Shown here: positions 62,656-64,000 of the stretch, piece by piece
Layout: every line of letters begins with the position of its first letter
How positions within the stretch are numbered: position 1 is the stretch's first letter
Assembly (NCBI GenBank): GCA_945643635.1
Contig: CALZFC010000001.1
Coordinates: 9,516,001-9,580,000 of the forward strand
From: Allodiplogaster sudhausi
Taxonomy: Eukaryota; Nematoda; Chromadorea; Rhabditida; Diplogasteridae
Length of the DNA stretch: 64,000 nucleotides
Reading direction: 5' to 3'
The notes under the pieces: model-generated
Database searches by the model: none
The model's input: the letters and a program-made list of their open reading frames with translations, nothing else
What the model was told of the DNA's origin: nothing
Position numbers and translations under genes: made by a program

Positions 62656-63414
62656 CTAAAGGTATGTCAGATTAGTACGCTTTTAATCTTTCCTAATATC
62701 TCTTACCATACTCCTTTCTTCTCCCTCCATTTCTCTCTCTCCCTCCCTCTCTCTCTCTCTCTCTTTTATTCTTCTTCCCACCCATCCTCTTTGTCTACCT
62801 CTTACCCTCCTCGAAATGTCACCAGTTTAGATCAGTCACTTCAAGCACGTGCCCGATAACTCATCGCGAGAACTTCCCTAACCTTAAGACTTCTAAAAAA
62901 AGCTCTTTTTTTAAATCTCACTTTTCCTTGATCAATCTCTTTCTCTCTCGCTATCCTTCTCTCTCTCTCTCCAATATAATTTCTTTCTCTCTATCTTCTA
63001 ATTTTCGATCTCTAAAAATGGCCTAGACAGTCTATCACATGATGATAGTTACAGGAGAAATGTATGAAAATCAGAAAATCAAATAATGAAATATGACTTA
63101 TCATGCGAGAACTATTGTCTGGTTCGCTGTCTCCGTTCTATCATTACCTCTCCCTTTCTACTCCTCGCTTCAATTCCTCTCCTTCTCTTGCTCAAACTTC
63201 AACCATCAAAATAACTTTTTACGACAAAATTGACATGCATCGCACGAGTCAACAGGAAATGGAGAAGAAGATGCATGTTTGAGTGATCTCTCTCTCTCTC
63301 TATCTCTCTATCATCTCTCTCTCTCTCTCTATCTCTCTATCATCTCTCTCTCTCTATCTCTCTATCATCTTTCTCTCTCTCTCTCCCTCTCTCCCTATTC
63401 CCCTCTCTTATCAG
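62656..63414. other. Region upstream of trehalase
   Basis: CT tracts at 62730-62765, 62938-63000 and 63283-63395 with unique sequence between. The upstream part of the trehalase first exon and its promoter should lie here but no convincing ATG exon was found. Confidence 0.45.
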
Positions 63415-63600
63415 AGTTTACCAGGGGGTGACTACAACGATAAGCAAGAATGCGGAGTGTGGTGGCGGGCCCTAATTCTGCTTGTGATTCGGCTAAGCTC
63501 GTCGAATCCTAACGATACCTCCGTAATACCGAGAATATTTCAGTTGTGCTTTTTTGGTCCCAAAAAGAAAAGTGAAAGCAATAAATCGATAACAAAGTAA
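63415..63600 (+). CDS. Candidate terminal exon of an unknown + strand gene
   Basis: After a CT tract ending CTTATCAG, 61 codons stay open to TAA at 63598-63600: SLPGGDYNDKQECGVWWRAL, a hydrophobic ILLVIRL, then FFGPKKKSESNKSITK. The composition is complex and protein-like. No upstream exon or polyadenylation signal was tied to it and I do not recognise it. Confidence 0.3.
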   Translation, partial: SLPGGDYNDKQECGVWWRALILLVIRLSSSNPNDTSVIPRIFQLCFFGPKKKSESNKSITK

Positions 63601-64000
63601 CCATCATTTCTTCTTTCTTAATACTTTAGATTTTGTTTAGTAATGAAGACTAGAAGTTCTATCCAGGTGTGCGGAATAGAATGAGAAGAGAAGAGTGGTA
63701 GAAGAGTAAGAAAAAGTGAGAGTAAAAAAGGCGGTAACTCAATAAAATTAACTGCGCACTGACCCGCCCGATCTTTCTAGAATGCAATAAACTATTTATA
63801 GAGAGAAAAAAAGAGAACATCAAAGACGAAAGGGGAAGTCGTTTATGGCGCGTGTGCGCAATTAATGCCTTCAGTTTAATGATAGCAATTCTTGATCAGC
63901 TGATAGATTATCAAACCCAGTTTTATCTATAAGAAAAAAACATATTTAAAAAATAATCTAGTTAAATACAGTAATCCCTTTAACAGTAAAGCAAATAGAA
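63601..64000. other. Right-hand end, no gene seen
   Basis: Unique AT-rich sequence with short GA bursts; no supportable exon, RNA gene or repeat. Confidence 0.5.

Overview
This is a stretch of nematode nuclear genome. The evidence is a two-exon cuticle collagen gene with the nematode N-terminal membrane segment, Arg-X-X-Arg box and Cys-bracketed Gly-X-Y blocks; a STAR/KH protein that reads like C. elegans ASD-2; many small exons with GT-AG introns; and genes packed on both strands. The species cannot be named from the sequence. The window is saturated with (CT)n/(GA)n microsatellites, which fill introns and intergenic DNA.

Layout. 1-23,580 is a gene-poor region of CT/GA tracts with 60-300 bp unique islands; only one island (8,143-9,043) gives respectable gene models, two small head-to-head genes. 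23,581-30,646 (+) is an 11-exon STAR-family RNA-binding protein. 32,341-34,106 (-) is a probable translocon-associated protein beta subunit. 35,259-37,035 (+) is an unrecognised single-pass membrane protein with an Arg/Gly-rich tail (5' end not found). 37,733-39,577 (-) is a GILT-type thiol reductase. 40,943-41,425 is a palindromic Tc1/mariner-like MITE. 43,100-44,646 (-) is a three-unit polyubiquitin gene with an intron at the same position in every unit. 45,922-48,291 (+) is a repetitive, secreted Pro/Tyr/Ala-rich protein. 48,599-49,443 is a foldback element with 12-bp repeats in its arms, followed by a 67-bp tandem duplication. 49,948-52,449 (+) is a 12-exon Tudor-domain protein. 52,836-54,460 (-) is the cuticle collagen. 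56,412-62,655 (-) is a 16-exon trehalase. A possible terminal exon lies at 63,415-63,600.

The genes do not form an operon or pathway: they alternate in strand and serve separate jobs (RNA processing, ER translocation, lysosomal reduction, ubiquitin supply, cuticle/extracellular matrix, germline-type Tudor function, trehalose hydrolysis). The most interesting signals are structural: microsatellites that sit in a fixed polarity beside splice sites (CT before acceptors, GA after donors, in the sense strand); two GC-AG introns; a polyubiquitin gene whose first unit lacks its donor site; a 2-nt frameshift in one module of the repetitive secreted gene; the foldback element; and an apparently novel Cys-rich small gene in the repeat desert. 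I saw no wholly new multi-gene system.
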